From PALSA-1296 sp038210275 (GTDB taxonomy: Bacteria > Bacteroidota > Ignavibacteria > Palsa-1295), in contig JBBQWV010000012.1 of assembly GCA_038210275.1 (NCBI GenBank), forward strand, positions 1 to 64,000: a stretch of DNA of 64,000 nt, read 5' to 3'. The notes beneath the pieces are model-generated. The model did no database searches and was not told where the DNA came from. It worked only from the letters and a program-made list of their open reading frames with translations. Shown piece after piece: positions 45,695 through 54,865 of this stretch. How positions within the stretch are numbered: position 1 is the first letter of the stretch; each line of letters begins with the position of its first letter. The translations under genes were made by a program, and so were the position numbers.

Positions 45695-46663
45695 GTGTCG
45701 CAAAGTTCTTATATGAGTGAAGAAGGCAACCCTCTGAAGGATAAAGGAAGGAAGGGGGCAAACTCGCTTCGGCGAGATCAACCGGATGATCTATTTGATC
45801 ATAATATATCCATGCCGACCGAAGACTTTCCAATATCAGAAAGTGGCTACTCAGCTGAGGAGACCGCTGAGCCAGAGGAGATCATAGACACCGAACTTCC
45901 TGAAATTACGGAAGTTCCGAAGTCACGCTTCTTTGCAAACGGACAGCAGAAAAAACGGCAGATGGTCGCCAGGTCATTTACTGATGAGTTCATTGAGAAA
46001 AATGGTGAGAATGCTGAAAATGACGAAGAATGTTTTTTTCGGTACCAAAAAGGCGAAGACCCAGCCTTTTTTATTCTCTACGAGCGCTATAAGTCAAGCG
46101 TTTATTCCTATTGCGCGAAAGTTCTGCTATCGGTAGGACTTCCCGAAGAGCTGGTAGAGGATACGTTTCAGGAAGTTTTTCTTCGCGTTTCGCAATATCG
46201 CCATACGTTTATTTCAGGCGAATTCCGGGCTTGGATATTTACGGTAACCCGTAATACCTGTCTGAGTTCGAAAAAACGCGGACTGCGCAACAGTCTTTCA
46301 TCCGGTTCGCTGATCGATCCCGATCATGTGACCGATGATGAGCAGATGACAGGGCAGACGAATGTCAAGCGATCCGATGATCCGCTTGAGATTCTGACGC
46401 AAAAGGAGCAGACTGATCTGCTTCTTGCCGCAATTGCAGAATTGCCTGAAACCTACCGCGAAGCCTTGCTGCTGAGCGAGTACGAAGGATTGACTTATGA
46501 GGAGATCGGCAAATTGACAGGAACGTCGCTTTCGACAATTCGCATCCGAGTCTTTAGGGCGAAGAAACGCCTGAGAAAAGTTTTAAGCCCCATATTGGGG
46601 AAGGAGTATTCTGCGAAAGAAACCAGCGCAGATGTAGTAGATATAGAAGAAGAAACTGTATGA
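45695..46663 (+). CDS. ECF-like sigma-70 factor with long acidic N-terminal extension
   Basis: A 322-residue protein from GTG 45695; ATG 45713 would give 316 residues. The first 105 residues are acidic and apparently disordered, unusual for ECF factors of about 180-200 residues. Region 2 follows (ERYKSSVYSYCAKVLLSVGL, ELVEDTFQEVFLRV, FRAWIFTVTRNTCLSSKKR), then region 4 (LPETYREALLLSEYEGLTYE, GTSLSTIRIRVFRAKKRLRK). It overlaps the next gene by ATGA. The following protein is a membrane protein of anti-sigma type, so activity is probably held in check at the membrane. The third gene of the operon is an envelope protein. Confidence 0.88.
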   Translation: MSQSSYMSEEGNPLKDKGRKGANSLRRDQPDDLFDHNISMPTEDFPISESGYSAEETAEPEEIIDTELPEITEVPKSRFFANGQQKKRQMVARSFTDEFIEKNGENAENDEECFFRYQKGEDPAFFILYERYKSSVYSYCAKVLLSVGLPEELVEDTFQEVFLRVSQYRHTFISGEFRAWIFTVTRNTCLSSKKRGLRNSLSSGSLIDPDHVTDDEQMTGQTNVKRSDDPLEILTQKEQTDLLLAAIAELPETYREALLLSEYEGLTYEEIGKLTGTSLSTIRIRVFRAKKRLRKVLSPILGKEYSAKETSADVVDIEEETV

Positions 46664-47421
46664 AAAAGCAAAACCCACATATAACCGATGAGCATATCGT
46701 CGCGTACTTAGATGGCGAGCTTAATGCAAGCCCTGAGTTCAAGCGCGATCTTCATGCTGATCCTGAACTTGCTTTGGCTTCGAAAGAATATGCAGCGATC
46801 GGAAATGCAATGGCTCGCAGCAGCGCCGATGAGCGTTTTATGCTCAGTGCCTCTACCGATAAGAGCACAAAGAAGATGCTTGCTGATTCGCTTGCGAAAT
46901 CCCGCAAAGCAATTCGCACCGCAGCTCCTGCTCCAAGTGCAGCGCCGGTTCGCAGCATTCCTGCACAAAGGAGCGTCAAGTATCTTTGGGCAAAACGTAC
47001 TTCAATGGGGTTTGCATTTGCAACACTCCTCGCGCTTTTATGGATAAATTTTAACGGCAAGAACGAGCAGTTCACGCAAGTTCCTGTTCCGTCTAATATC
47101 AACAAGGCTCCTGCGCCTGAGCAAATTGCTCCGGTCGCACCGCAAGTCAATCCTGCATCATCAGGGCAGTTGGCTGTCAGTGTAAATGAGCAAACACATT
47201 CTCCTTCGGCGTCTTCGCTTCCCGTGAAGAAGCACGTTGAACAGGCAAATCATTCTGAAGCGACAAATGACATTGCAACAAATACAACGTCTCAAACCGA
47301 AGCGCCCCATACGACAATCCAGGATAAAGAAGATCCTGCGGATATTATGATCTCGCACCGTTACGCAAAGCTTATCAAAGCTACGCGGATGGTCGAAGTC
47401 ACTGAGCAAGACAAGATGTAA
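46660..47421 (+). CDS. Putative anti-sigma factor with single transmembrane segment
   Basis: A 253-residue protein. The N-terminus (ITDEHIVAYLDGELNASPE) matches the cytoplasmic start common to anti-sigma factors. One membrane helix lies at about 113-131 (RTSMGFAFATLLALLWINF). The outer part is Pro/Ala/Ser/Thr-rich and ends with a short conserved-looking segment (ISHRYAKLIKATRMVEV). No zinc motif HxxxCxxC is visible, so it is not a ZAS-type member. It is translationally coupled to the sigma gene by ATGA. Confidence 0.75.
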   Translation: MKKQNPHITDEHIVAYLDGELNASPEFKRDLHADPELALASKEYAAIGNAMARSSADERFMLSASTDKSTKKMLADSLAKSRKAIRTAAPAPSAAPVRSIPAQRSVKYLWAKRTSMGFAFATLLALLWINFNGKNEQFTQVPVPSNINKAPAPEQIAPVAPQVNPASSGQLAVSVNEQTHSPSASSLPVKKHVEQANHSEATNDIATNTTSQTEAPHTTIQDKEDPADIMISHRYAKLIKATRMVEVTEQDKM

Positions 47422-47487
47422 AAAACCGAATTGGTTTTCTCTTTCTTTTGCCCACGAAGGAGACTGAAATAAAGAGTTTGGTGAAAA

Positions 47488-49254
47488 GTGAAAACTGAAT
47501 ACGCGACAAAAGCACAATCGATAACAGCCGCAAGCATTTATATGCTTGTGGCTGTTGTCGTATTGTTCTCAGCCGCGAATATCTTTGCCCAGACCTCGCT
47601 TGATGCTCCAAATAAATTTGACGCACCCGCTCACTTACCAAAACCGCATGAATATATCAAGAGTATTGATGATTTGATGCGCGAACGCTTGGAGATCGAG
47701 CGCGCAAAGTACGGGACCGCTCTTGCTCCGGAGCTTTTGCGATTGGAAGCAGATTACATCCGCACCGATGCTCCGACGGGAGAGAATGTTTTGCATGAAG
47801 CAAAATTTCACCTCGAACCACGTTATACATCGTTCACCTCCGAAGGTCGTCAGAAAACCGACACGGTTCGCACGATGCCGCAATCGGTAATGTATTTTGT
47901 GGGTTCAGCCCGCACGCCGCTTGCACTGCCGCTTGTGAGTAATCTTTCGAAAGTTCTTTCAGGTGATGATGCTTCCTACACCGTTTTTCTTGGAATACTG
48001 CCTTTACCTGCAATTCCAAATTCGAAGAGCGATTCCATCAGATATTATGTCGTGATCGAGCGCGCTGTCGAAGCAAACAAAAGTGAGGGAGAGAGCAAAT
48101 TTGAGCGTTATGCAAAAGAATTTACTGCCCGTCCGGGTGATCCTATCCGTTTGCGTTTAGAAAATACTCCGCCGGATAAAAAAGTCTATATCCTCAAAAT
48201 TGATGATAATGAAACGCTGAATTTTTATGAAGATTTTGCGCGCCATTTCAAAGAAGATATTATTATTAATGGAGAGCGTCTAAAATATTCTCTTGGTAAA
48301 GCCGATCTTTCGATGGTTTCATCGCGCTTGTCAATTCCTTATACGATCGGGAGCACTGCCGCTGTGAAAGTTGAGTTGATCTCTGTTGTGGATCCGGCAC
48401 ATCCACTGACCATTATTGATTCAGTAATGCCTCCGGCAGATTATTTTGCTGAGCATGATATGAAGCCGTATCCGAATGCCACTTATAAATACCGCGTCTC
48501 AGCAAAAGAGATCGGCACGGGAAAAGTACTCTTTGATGAGACAAAAAGTTTTGAAAAGAAATCTCCGATGCTTGTCGGGAATTCAGTGTCTATGGCTAAT
48601 TCCGATACTGTAGAAGTTGGTGGCAAGAAAGAAGAATCAAGGACAGCTCTTCGCGAGTTAAATCTTGCCAAGACGATCGCTGAAACAAAGGTTGTGCAGC
48701 TTACTGCAACATTAGATAAGACAAATTCGGAAAAAGCTGAACTTCAGCAAAAGGTTGAGGCTGAGCAGGGTAATGTGATCGCAGGTTTGCGCTTCCGTGT
48801 CGGAGGAGGGTTTCTCGGAAGCAGCACTGGAGTAAATCTCTTTATCGGAGTTGAATCAAATGTCCCTTCGCTGACGCTTGATTTCTCATACGGTTTGCTT
48901 ACTGCCGGAGTTCCGTATTTGAACTATCAAACGCCTCCGAATTTCTCGCAAATATTTTCATCGCCAAAATCTATAGGTTTGCAGATCGGATATTCTCCGG
49001 TGAGCTTCTTTAATGGAATTCTTCAGCCCGTTGCTCGTCTTGGTTTCTACGGAATTTATTCAGCCGAAACTGCTTCTACAAAGGGTGGTATTCATTCCGC
49101 TACGTTATTCGCACCGTCGGTCGGTATTATGACGACACCCGGTGGTGTTGGGACAAGCGTAGGAATTGATCTGACAGCAGGACCGATCTTTGGTCTGGGA
49201 ATTTCTGCCCCTGCACAATTTGACCTCCAAATGAAATTCTACGTAAGGTTTTAA
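47488..49254 (+). CDS. Hypothetical envelope protein, probable C-terminal beta-barrel
   Basis: A 588-residue exported protein; GTG 47488 is used, with a signal peptide ending NIFAQ. The middle (about 60-400) is mixed and unrecognised. A short coiled-coil-like helix at about 405-435 (KTIAETKVVQL, NSEKAELQQKVEAEQ) leads into a C-terminal 150-residue region of alternating beta strands that ends in Phe (LQMKFYVRF), typical of outer-membrane barrels. It is the third gene of the sigma/anti-sigma operon (66 bp gap) and so may be the output or the sensor of that system. The 3' end is 8 bp from a convergent glycosyltransferase gene. Confidence 0.7.
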   Translation: MKTEYATKAQSITAASIYMLVAVVVLFSAANIFAQTSLDAPNKFDAPAHLPKPHEYIKSIDDLMRERLEIERAKYGTALAPELLRLEADYIRTDAPTGENVLHEAKFHLEPRYTSFTSEGRQKTDTVRTMPQSVMYFVGSARTPLALPLVSNLSKVLSGDDASYTVFLGILPLPAIPNSKSDSIRYYVVIERAVEANKSEGESKFERYAKEFTARPGDPIRLRLENTPPDKKVYILKIDDNETLNFYEDFARHFKEDIIINGERLKYSLGKADLSMVSSRLSIPYTIGSTAAVKVELISVVDPAHPLTIIDSVMPPADYFAEHDMKPYPNATYKYRVSAKEIGTGKVLFDETKSFEKKSPMLVGNSVSMANSDTVEVGGKKEESRTALRELNLAKTIAETKVVQLTATLDKTNSEKAELQQKVEAEQGNVIAGLRFRVGGGFLGSSTGVNLFIGVESNVPSLTLDFSYGLLTAGVPYLNYQTPPNFSQIFSSPKSIGLQIGYSPVSFFNGILQPVARLGFYGIYSAETASTKGGIHSATLFAPSVGIMTTPGGVGTSVGIDLTAGPIFGLGISAPAQFDLQMKFYVRF

Positions 49255-49262
49255 GAGTGATT

Positions 49263-49997
49263 CTACCGCACCTCTTCCCACACTTCGCTGACTGATTTTT
49301 TTCTCAGGAGAACTGACAATCCATTTTTTATCCAATCGAAATAAACTCTGAGGTAACCGTATTTTCTATAACGTCGGGGAGATTCATAGACTAAAAGTTG
49401 CCAATCGTATTTTACTTTTCCGAATGAACGGAGACGTTTATAAAGCTCAAAGTCTTCTCCGGCGGCAAGGGTTGGGTCGTATCCTTGAACTGCATGAAAA
49501 GTTGATGCTCGCACGATCTGGCATTCGCCGCGTCCCATTCCCATTCCCAATACATTCAAGACGTGAACATACTGATTAAAGAATCCGTGAAATAATATAT
49601 CAGATAATTTTCGTTCTTCCGGAAGTATTTGTACTTTGACAGCAAGAGCCGAAAGCTTTGTATTCGCGGACATTCTCTGTACGATGCGTTCGAAGAAATG
49701 AGAAATATTTGGAATGCGCGTATCAGCATTTAAGAATATAAGAATTTCTCCTGAAGCAAGTTCAGCACCTTTGTTGCGCCCTTCGGCAATTGTTTGCCGA
49801 TGAGAAGTATCACTATGTTTTGCTATTTGATCGGTATGCTTTGCTGCAATAACGAGAGTTGTATCAGTTGAACCGCCGTCGCTTACGATGATCTCCATCC
49901 CAAATCTCTGTTCTATTTCTGGGGTGAATTGTTTGAGGCATCCGCCGAGAAGTTTCTCTTCGTTGCGTGTGGGAATAATGACAGAGATCTTCGGCAT
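49263..49997 (-). CDS. Family 2 glycosyltransferase
   Basis: A 244-residue GT-A fold enzyme. ISVIIPTRNEEK is the nucleotide-binding start, VSDGGSTDTT the second motif, and LNADTRIP the DxD-type metal site. GRNKGAELASGEILIFLNAD fits the rSAM/selenodomain-associated or TIGR04283-type cluster of GT2 proteins. The acceptor is unknown. It starts 1 bp after the DUF2279 gene stop, the last gene of a long minus-strand run. Confidence 0.9.
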   Translation of the reverse strand: MPKISVIIPTRNEEKLLGGCLKQFTPEIEQRFGMEIIVSDGGSTDTTLVIAAKHTDQIAKHSDTSHRQTIAEGRNKGAELASGEILIFLNADTRIPNISHFFERIVQRMSANTKLSALAVKVQILPEERKLSDILFHGFFNQYVHVLNVLGMGMGRGECQIVRASTFHAVQGYDPTLAAGEDFELYKRLRSFGKVKYDWQLLVYESPRRYRKYGYLRVYFDWIKNGLSVLLRKKSVSEVWEEVR

Positions 49998-49998
49998 A

Positions 49999-50982
49999 TT
50001 ATCCGATCGTCATCCGAAGCGGAAAGAGGATGAAGAATCTTGGGTCGGGATAAATACGATAAGCAGGAGCAGGAAGTCTCCAATAGGAAAGTCCGCGGCG
50101 AATGAAGTTCAGGATACCGATACTTGATTCAGGAATAAGTTTTTCCATATCGAAATCGAGTCCGATATAGTATGCGGTTTTTCTTTGGCTATAAGGATCT
50201 GTAGAAAGAGTATCAGCTACGTTAAATAATCTGCTCACTCCTACAGCAAGATTCAGCCAATCGGGCCAATATTTTTTTGCGCTGATGGGAAGCATACGAT
50301 GAATATCAACAGTCAACCAATATGACTGTCCTCCGTAATCATCAAGTGGATTTAAGGTTTGATCTTTAATATATGGCGTTTCTCCACTTGGATAATAGAA
50401 CCATTTATATTGAAAATTTCTTAAAAAATCAAATCTGTTGCGGAGAATAAAGAAAGCAGCACCGGCGATATCAGCTTTTGCATCACCGGGTGAGAAACCC
50501 CAGTCTCTTGCATATCCATCTTCGATCTCCACATAAAATTCATACATCGCTCCGCAGATGCCACCAAGTATTACTGACTGAGAGCTATCCATATCTGTCC
50601 AGGAAAATGCTTCCTGGAAAAAATGACTCGTATAATATCCGCCGAAGAAATGACCATATTTGTCATAATTATGCTCATAGCCGGGATCATCTTCGATATG
50701 AAAATTCCCGCGTTGATTCGCCCACCAAGAGTTATATTGGAGGATATGCAAACCTGTAATTGATGCGGCAAGAATACCCGTTGTAATAGCAAATTTTCCC
50801 CAATCGATCTCTTGCGCTGAAGTTTGAAATGCTGATGGTCTTTCTTGAGTTGCTGGTGCAGTAAATCCCGGCTTGCTTTTTGTGATCGGCGGCGGAAGGC
50901 TATCAGCAACTGAGCCGCTTGGCGTTTGTGCCTGAAGCGTGCAGCTCAAAAGCAAGAAAAAAGATAGAAAGAGGGATCTCAC
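49999..50982 (-). CDS. DUF2279-like envelope protein
   Basis: A 327-residue protein with a signal peptide (to about LQAQ) and a later hydrophobic segment (FAITTGILAASITGLHIL). The middle follows DUF2279: HNYDKYGHFFGGYYTSHFF, then YEFYVEIEDGYARDWGFSPG and AKADIAGAAFF, histidine- and acid-rich in a way that could bind metal. The C-terminal part is strand-rich. The family has no established function; an inner or outer membrane-linked role is likely. Its ATG overlaps the GH57 gene stop (ATGA), so it is coupled to carbohydrate metabolism genes. Confidence 0.78.
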   Translation of the reverse strand: MRSLFLSFFLLLSCTLQAQTPSGSVADSLPPPITKSKPGFTAPATQERPSAFQTSAQEIDWGKFAITTGILAASITGLHILQYNSWWANQRGNFHIEDDPGYEHNYDKYGHFFGGYYTSHFFQEAFSWTDMDSSQSVILGGICGAMYEFYVEIEDGYARDWGFSPGDAKADIAGAAFFILRNRFDFLRNFQYKWFYYPSGETPYIKDQTLNPLDDYGGQSYWLTVDIHRMLPISAKKYWPDWLNLAVGVSRLFNVADTLSTDPYSQRKTAYYIGLDFDMEKLIPESSIGILNFIRRGLSYWRLPAPAYRIYPDPRFFILFPLRMTIG

Positions 50983-53147
50983 GAATCAGTGGAATTTGGA
51001 TTAATTGATTGTATGTTTTTAACACAGATTCCGAGGGTTACGTCCCACGTCTCGCCCGGTTCTAATGAAATATTCCATAGGGCAAAAATTATTGACCCTT
51101 GGTAAACTCGCTCGAATCCGGCTTCACTCAGCGAAACAGTCTCTATTGGTGTGCGCCAGAACGTACACGGTTTTTTCGGTTGGAGAGTGATCTTCATTCC
51201 TGTCCATTTATCAACAAGCGACAACTCTGATGCATCCAAAATCTCTCCGGTACTATTTAGCTTCTTATGCTTGATTTCTTTCGAGGGGGACTCATAGAAT
51301 CTGTCATCGGCATTTCCGGCAAGCAAGCCAAATGTCCACTCTGAGGCATAACGTAATTGTAGATTCTCTTCAGATCTATTCATGATCGTTATGCGAGTTT
51401 GAATAGTATCAGAATCTTTCTTAACCGAAAGTTTTTTCGAAAGCAAAACAGGATGCGAAATGCCATTTGCAAAGACGCTTCCAAGATGATCGAATGTCAC
51501 AGATGTTTCTGACGTAGTTATAGAGAGCTCAGGCTTCATCTGTGTTTGAAAAAAATCACCGTGCTCAAGAAACGTCATTTTCTGTAGATCCTTTACCGTT
51601 GCATCTGCACTGAGGAAATGATCAATGAATGATCCGTGACGATACCAATCATAGAGGAGGTGTTTTTCGAGACCCTTCTCCTTTTTTATGACGAGGTCGT
51701 GAATAGATTTAGTGCCGGAGTTATCAGCGGAATTTTCTGCAACTGTTAATTTTTCATGCGAAGCTTCACGGATTCGATTAATAAAATTCGTAAGATTAAA
51801 TGACTTCGGTTTATAGTCTATCTCGCTGATCGCTCCGCCACGACTTGGGTCAAGGTAGACGGAAAAATACTTGTTCGCCAGTAAAATATCATCTATCCCA
51901 TCGACGTTTACATCAACTACCTCGCATGACGCTCCGCTTTTTTTCTGAATTGCATCAAGTTCTGATTCAGCAAGGATAAGATTCGAATACACTTCATGCC
52001 GCAGGTTTGCTAAATAAATGCCACCGAAGACGCCGTGCCAATAGGGATCATTGCATTGGGCAGCAAGTAAGTGCTCGTATGCCTGTGTAAATGCCTCAGT
52101 TTTTTTCACTGACTCTTTGCATTGTGCAAATCGCTTGCTGAGCTGAAGAACGCGCTTATGCAGATGATTCGATTCAGGATATTTTACAAAGAAATTTCTC
52201 CAGAAACCGCCGCGCACAAATTGACGGTACTCTTCCCATTCGGATTTATCTTTTGAAAGTGCCTGAGTGAACGCTTGATATTTCAGATCTGCCTTGGCTG
52301 TCGGAAGTGACCATTGCATCATTTCATCGTAACTTGCATTCGGCAGGTAGATTCTCCCTTTCGGAGGCAATGTTCGCAACGCTTCTGAAAAATGAATTGT
52401 CTTCAGCCATGAGGAATTTTCATCCAATTTTCGAAAGAACTCTTGAAGCCAGCCGTCTCTATAAACATGATCGAACGTTCTTGGCCATACGCCGAATTTT
52501 TCGCCGTCATCAGCAAAGGTGATAATACTTTTTCCACCCTCTGTTGCAGAGTCATGGAGGATCCTAATCGTTTCATCAACAGGCATGAAGGGAATCGAAT
52601 ACCTCAGTTCTTTTGAAATCGGAAAAACGGTTATTGACTTTCCTTGTTCTTCGGTCAGATAGTATCCCGTCAGATCACCCTCCTCCAAACCAGCAGCGCG
52701 AAAATGAGTATCATCTAAAATAGTGTACTTCATTTTTGCATTATGGATCGAAGCGGCAAGTGGCTGCTCCCATACACGCTCGGCAAGCCACATCCCTTCG
52801 GCTTTGCTTCCAAAAACTTCTTCAATTCTTGTGGTCAGTTTTTCGATCTGCGCATGTCTGTCCTGTTCAGAAAAAACTGAGAGGATCGGTTCGTAAAATC
52901 CTCCGGAGACTATTTCGAGTTGACCTCTATCAACGAGAGTACGAAGCAGCTCTATTTGTTCGGGATGATTATTTACTATCCAATCAAGCAGTATCCCGGA
53001 AAAATGAGTTGCAAAACGGAAGTTGAATTTCTTTGCAAGTTTGAAAAAAGGGAGGTAGGACTTTTCATAGGCCTCTTCGATTATATAATCGAAGTTGCCA
53101 ATTGGCTGATGGTTATGAGTGGCAAAGCAAAAATTAACGGTTTTCAT
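50979..53147 (-). CDS. GH57 4-alpha-glucanotransferase / alpha-amylase
   Basis: A 722-residue cytoplasmic enzyme acting on alpha-1,4-glucans. GH57 region 1 is HNHQPIG. Glu123 in WLAERVWE is the nucleophile and Asp214 in FADDGEKFGVW the acid/base; both fall at the same residue numbers as in the Thermococcus litoralis glucanotransferase. The C-terminal half fits the DUF1925/DUF1926 domains of that subfamily. It transfers or hydrolyses maltooligosaccharides or glycogen. It is coupled by overlap with the DUF2279 gene downstream. Transferase is more likely than plain amylase because of the domain set. Confidence 0.92.
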   Translation of the reverse strand: MKTVNFCFATHNHQPIGNFDYIIEEAYEKSYLPFFKLAKKFNFRFATHFSGILLDWIVNNHPEQIELLRTLVDRGQLEIVSGGFYEPILSVFSEQDRHAQIEKLTTRIEEVFGSKAEGMWLAERVWEQPLAASIHNAKMKYTILDDTHFRAAGLEEGDLTGYYLTEEQGKSITVFPISKELRYSIPFMPVDETIRILHDSATEGGKSIITFADDGEKFGVWPRTFDHVYRDGWLQEFFRKLDENSSWLKTIHFSEALRTLPPKGRIYLPNASYDEMMQWSLPTAKADLKYQAFTQALSKDKSEWEEYRQFVRGGFWRNFFVKYPESNHLHKRVLQLSKRFAQCKESVKKTEAFTQAYEHLLAAQCNDPYWHGVFGGIYLANLRHEVYSNLILAESELDAIQKKSGASCEVVDVNVDGIDDILLANKYFSVYLDPSRGGAISEIDYKPKSFNLTNFINRIREASHEKLTVAENSADNSGTKSIHDLVIKKEKGLEKHLLYDWYRHGSFIDHFLSADATVKDLQKMTFLEHGDFFQTQMKPELSITTSETSVTFDHLGSVFANGISHPVLLSKKLSVKKDSDTIQTRITIMNRSEENLQLRYASEWTFGLLAGNADDRFYESPSKEIKHKKLNSTGEILDASELSLVDKWTGMKITLQPKKPCTFWRTPIETVSLSEAGFERVYQGSIIFALWNISLEPGETWDVTLGICVKNIQSINPNSTDS

Positions 53148-53187
53148 GTAAGGCTCATTCGCAATTTATTATGCATTTCTCGTTTGC

Positions 53188-53326
53188 CTGTCATTCCGAA
53201 GAAGCGCGAAGCACGACTGAGGAATCCCCTGATAATTGACAGCCCCTTAGTCTCTACCACGATTGAGGGGATTCCTCTCTTCGTCCACTATCCCTTCGGG
53301 ATACCGGACTACGCTCGGAATGACAG
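53188..53326. repeat. 139-bp palindromic element (CTGTCATTCCGA family)
   Basis: The outer arms CTGTCATTCCGA and TCGGAATGACAG are perfect complements. The inner arms GAGGAATCCCCT (53219-53230) and AGGGGATTCCTC (53266-53277) are perfect too. It sits between rsmG and the GH57 gene, both minus strand, and so may break or attenuate the operon. Confidence 0.78.
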
Positions 53327-53331
53327 AAATT

Positions 53332-54003
53332 TTACACCATACTAACACGAACGATCTTCTTTTCCTCTTTGAGAAATTCATCGTAGCCATTGAGTGAGAG
53401 TGGTGCAACTTCAATTGGCTTTGCTAATTTGAAATTCCTTGCTTGCGCGATCTCATTTGTTAGGTCGCCGCCTTTGAGTGAAAGCAGAACGCCACCCTGC
53501 CTTAAAAGACCGTGTGACCATCTGAGCAGTTCTTCCAAAGGCGCCACGGCACGTGTTACGACAACGTCGTATTTATGTCTGTGCTGTTTGTTCGTTGCAA
53601 GTAATTCAGCCCGGGCAGTTATGACTTGGCAGTTTTCTAATTCCAATACTGTTGCCATTTCCTGAACGGCTACGATCTTCTTTGCGATCGAATCACAGAG
53701 GGTAATAGAAATATCAGGGCGTGCAATTTTTATGGGGATGCCCGGCAATCCGCCGCCGGTACCGAGATCAAAAACATTCGCATTTATTGGGATTTCGGTT
53801 TTTGCTACATTCGCGAATGCAAGCGAAAGCGAATGAAGGATATGTTTGGAAAGAATATTCTCTTCATCTTTTCTGGAGATGAGATTCACTACTTGATTCT
53901 TAGCGCAAAGAAGCTCAGCATATTTGCTGAGTTTCTCAAGCTGCGCATCTGTTAATGGAAGTCCGTTTGCTGCTGCAATAATTCCGAGTTCTGCTATCGT
54001 CAT
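53332..54003 (-). CDS. rsmG: 16S rRNA (guanine527-N7)-methyltransferase RsmG
   Basis: A 223-residue Rossmann-fold methyltransferase. The SAM motif is VFDLGTGGGLPGIPIKIA and the family's VVTRAVAPL segment follows. It methylates G527 of 16S rRNA; loss gives low-level streptomycin resistance in other bacteria. ATG 54003 shares its A with the TGA stop of the upstream gene (TGATG); a GTG one codon earlier is an alternative start. The usual gid/mnmG neighbour is absent. Confidence 0.94.
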   Translation of the reverse strand: MTIAELGIIAAANGLPLTDAQLEKLSKYAELLCAKNQVVNLISRKDEENILSKHILHSLSLAFANVAKTEIPINANVFDLGTGGGLPGIPIKIARPDISITLCDSIAKKIVAVQEMATVLELENCQVITARAELLATNKQHRHKYDVVVTRAVAPLEELLRWSHGLLRQGGVLLSLKGGDLTNEIAQARNFKLAKPIEVAPLSLNGYDEFLKEEKKIVRVSMV

Positions 54004-54848
54004 CACATCGTTTGGAGTCGTCGTTTGAAAAATGCGATCATATAACGGTGTGCATCATCGGTTGCAACCTTATCGTGATTCGGATTGCTGGGATTTGCGA
54101 ATCCATGCTCGGCATCGTAGGAATGAATACTGACATCCTTAAAAGCTTCCTTCATTGCAGCTTTATAATCAGCAACAACTTTTGGGGTGATCCATTTATC
54201 TTTATTGCCAAAGAAACCTGCAACATGAGCATGAAGAGACTTCAATTTTTCAGGATCAGTTTCCGGCATTCCATAGTAAATAACACATGCATCCACTTGT
54301 TTGCCGCCTCGTAATGCTGCTTGTTGACTCCACGAACCACCCATACACCAGCCGATCGTTCCGAAGTGCATATCAGCGCCAAAGTAGGTGATCGCTCCAT
54401 CTATCAACGCATTGCCGCGTTCTTGAGTGAGAGCTTGCATATACTTTTGTGCTTCTTCGCGGGTGGTGCCAACCTTTCCGTCATAAAGATCAATAGCACA
54501 GACGGTAACGTCAAGTTCATTGCTGAGGTTATCCGCTTCAGTTTTGATGTAATCATTCAAACCCCAAAACTCATGAAACATAAGTATAACTTTCTTAGGA
54601 TTTTTTTTTGATGCTACAAAATATGCCGAGCCATTTGCACTGCCTGCGCATGGAAATGAAATCATTGTGCCTGCAAGTTTCTCTGCTGTATAGGGTAGCG
54701 GTTCGGCATGAGACTTTACGAAATCTTTTTCGAAAGCAAGAGCAGCGAATTGCATAGTTGCATCCGGTGTGATGCAACAGCTATGCTGCGCTTTAGAAAT
54801 AGTTGGGATAAGCATTGCTGCAATAAAAAATAGAAATAGATATTTCAT
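54003..54848 (-). CDS. Secreted dienelactone hydrolase family protein
   Basis: A 281-residue alpha/beta hydrolase with a signal peptide (to about SKAQ). The triad is visible: Cys168 in GWCMGGS, Asp217 in GNKDKW and His248 in EHGFANP, with the family's Glu93 in HEFWGLN. Such enzymes hydrolyse cyclic or simple esters; the Cys nucleophile is typical. Export to the periplasm is unusual but not unknown for the family. It is coupled to rsmG downstream and lies 17 bp after the nucleotidyltransferase fusion gene. Confidence 0.88.
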   Translation of the reverse strand: MKYLFLFFIAAMLIPTISKAQHSCCITPDATMQFAALAFEKDFVKSHAEPLPYTAEKLAGTMISFPCAGSANGSAYFVASKKNPKKVILMFHEFWGLNDYIKTEADNLSNELDVTVCAIDLYDGKVGTTREEAQKYMQALTQERGNALIDGAITYFGADMHFGTIGWCMGGSWSQQAALRGGKQVDACVIYYGMPETDPEKLKSLHAHVAGFFGNKDKWITPKVVADYKAAMKEAFKDVSIHSYDAEHGFANPSNPNHDKVATDDAHRYMIAFFKRRLQTM

Positions 54849-54865
54849 ACATTATTCTCCTTTAG

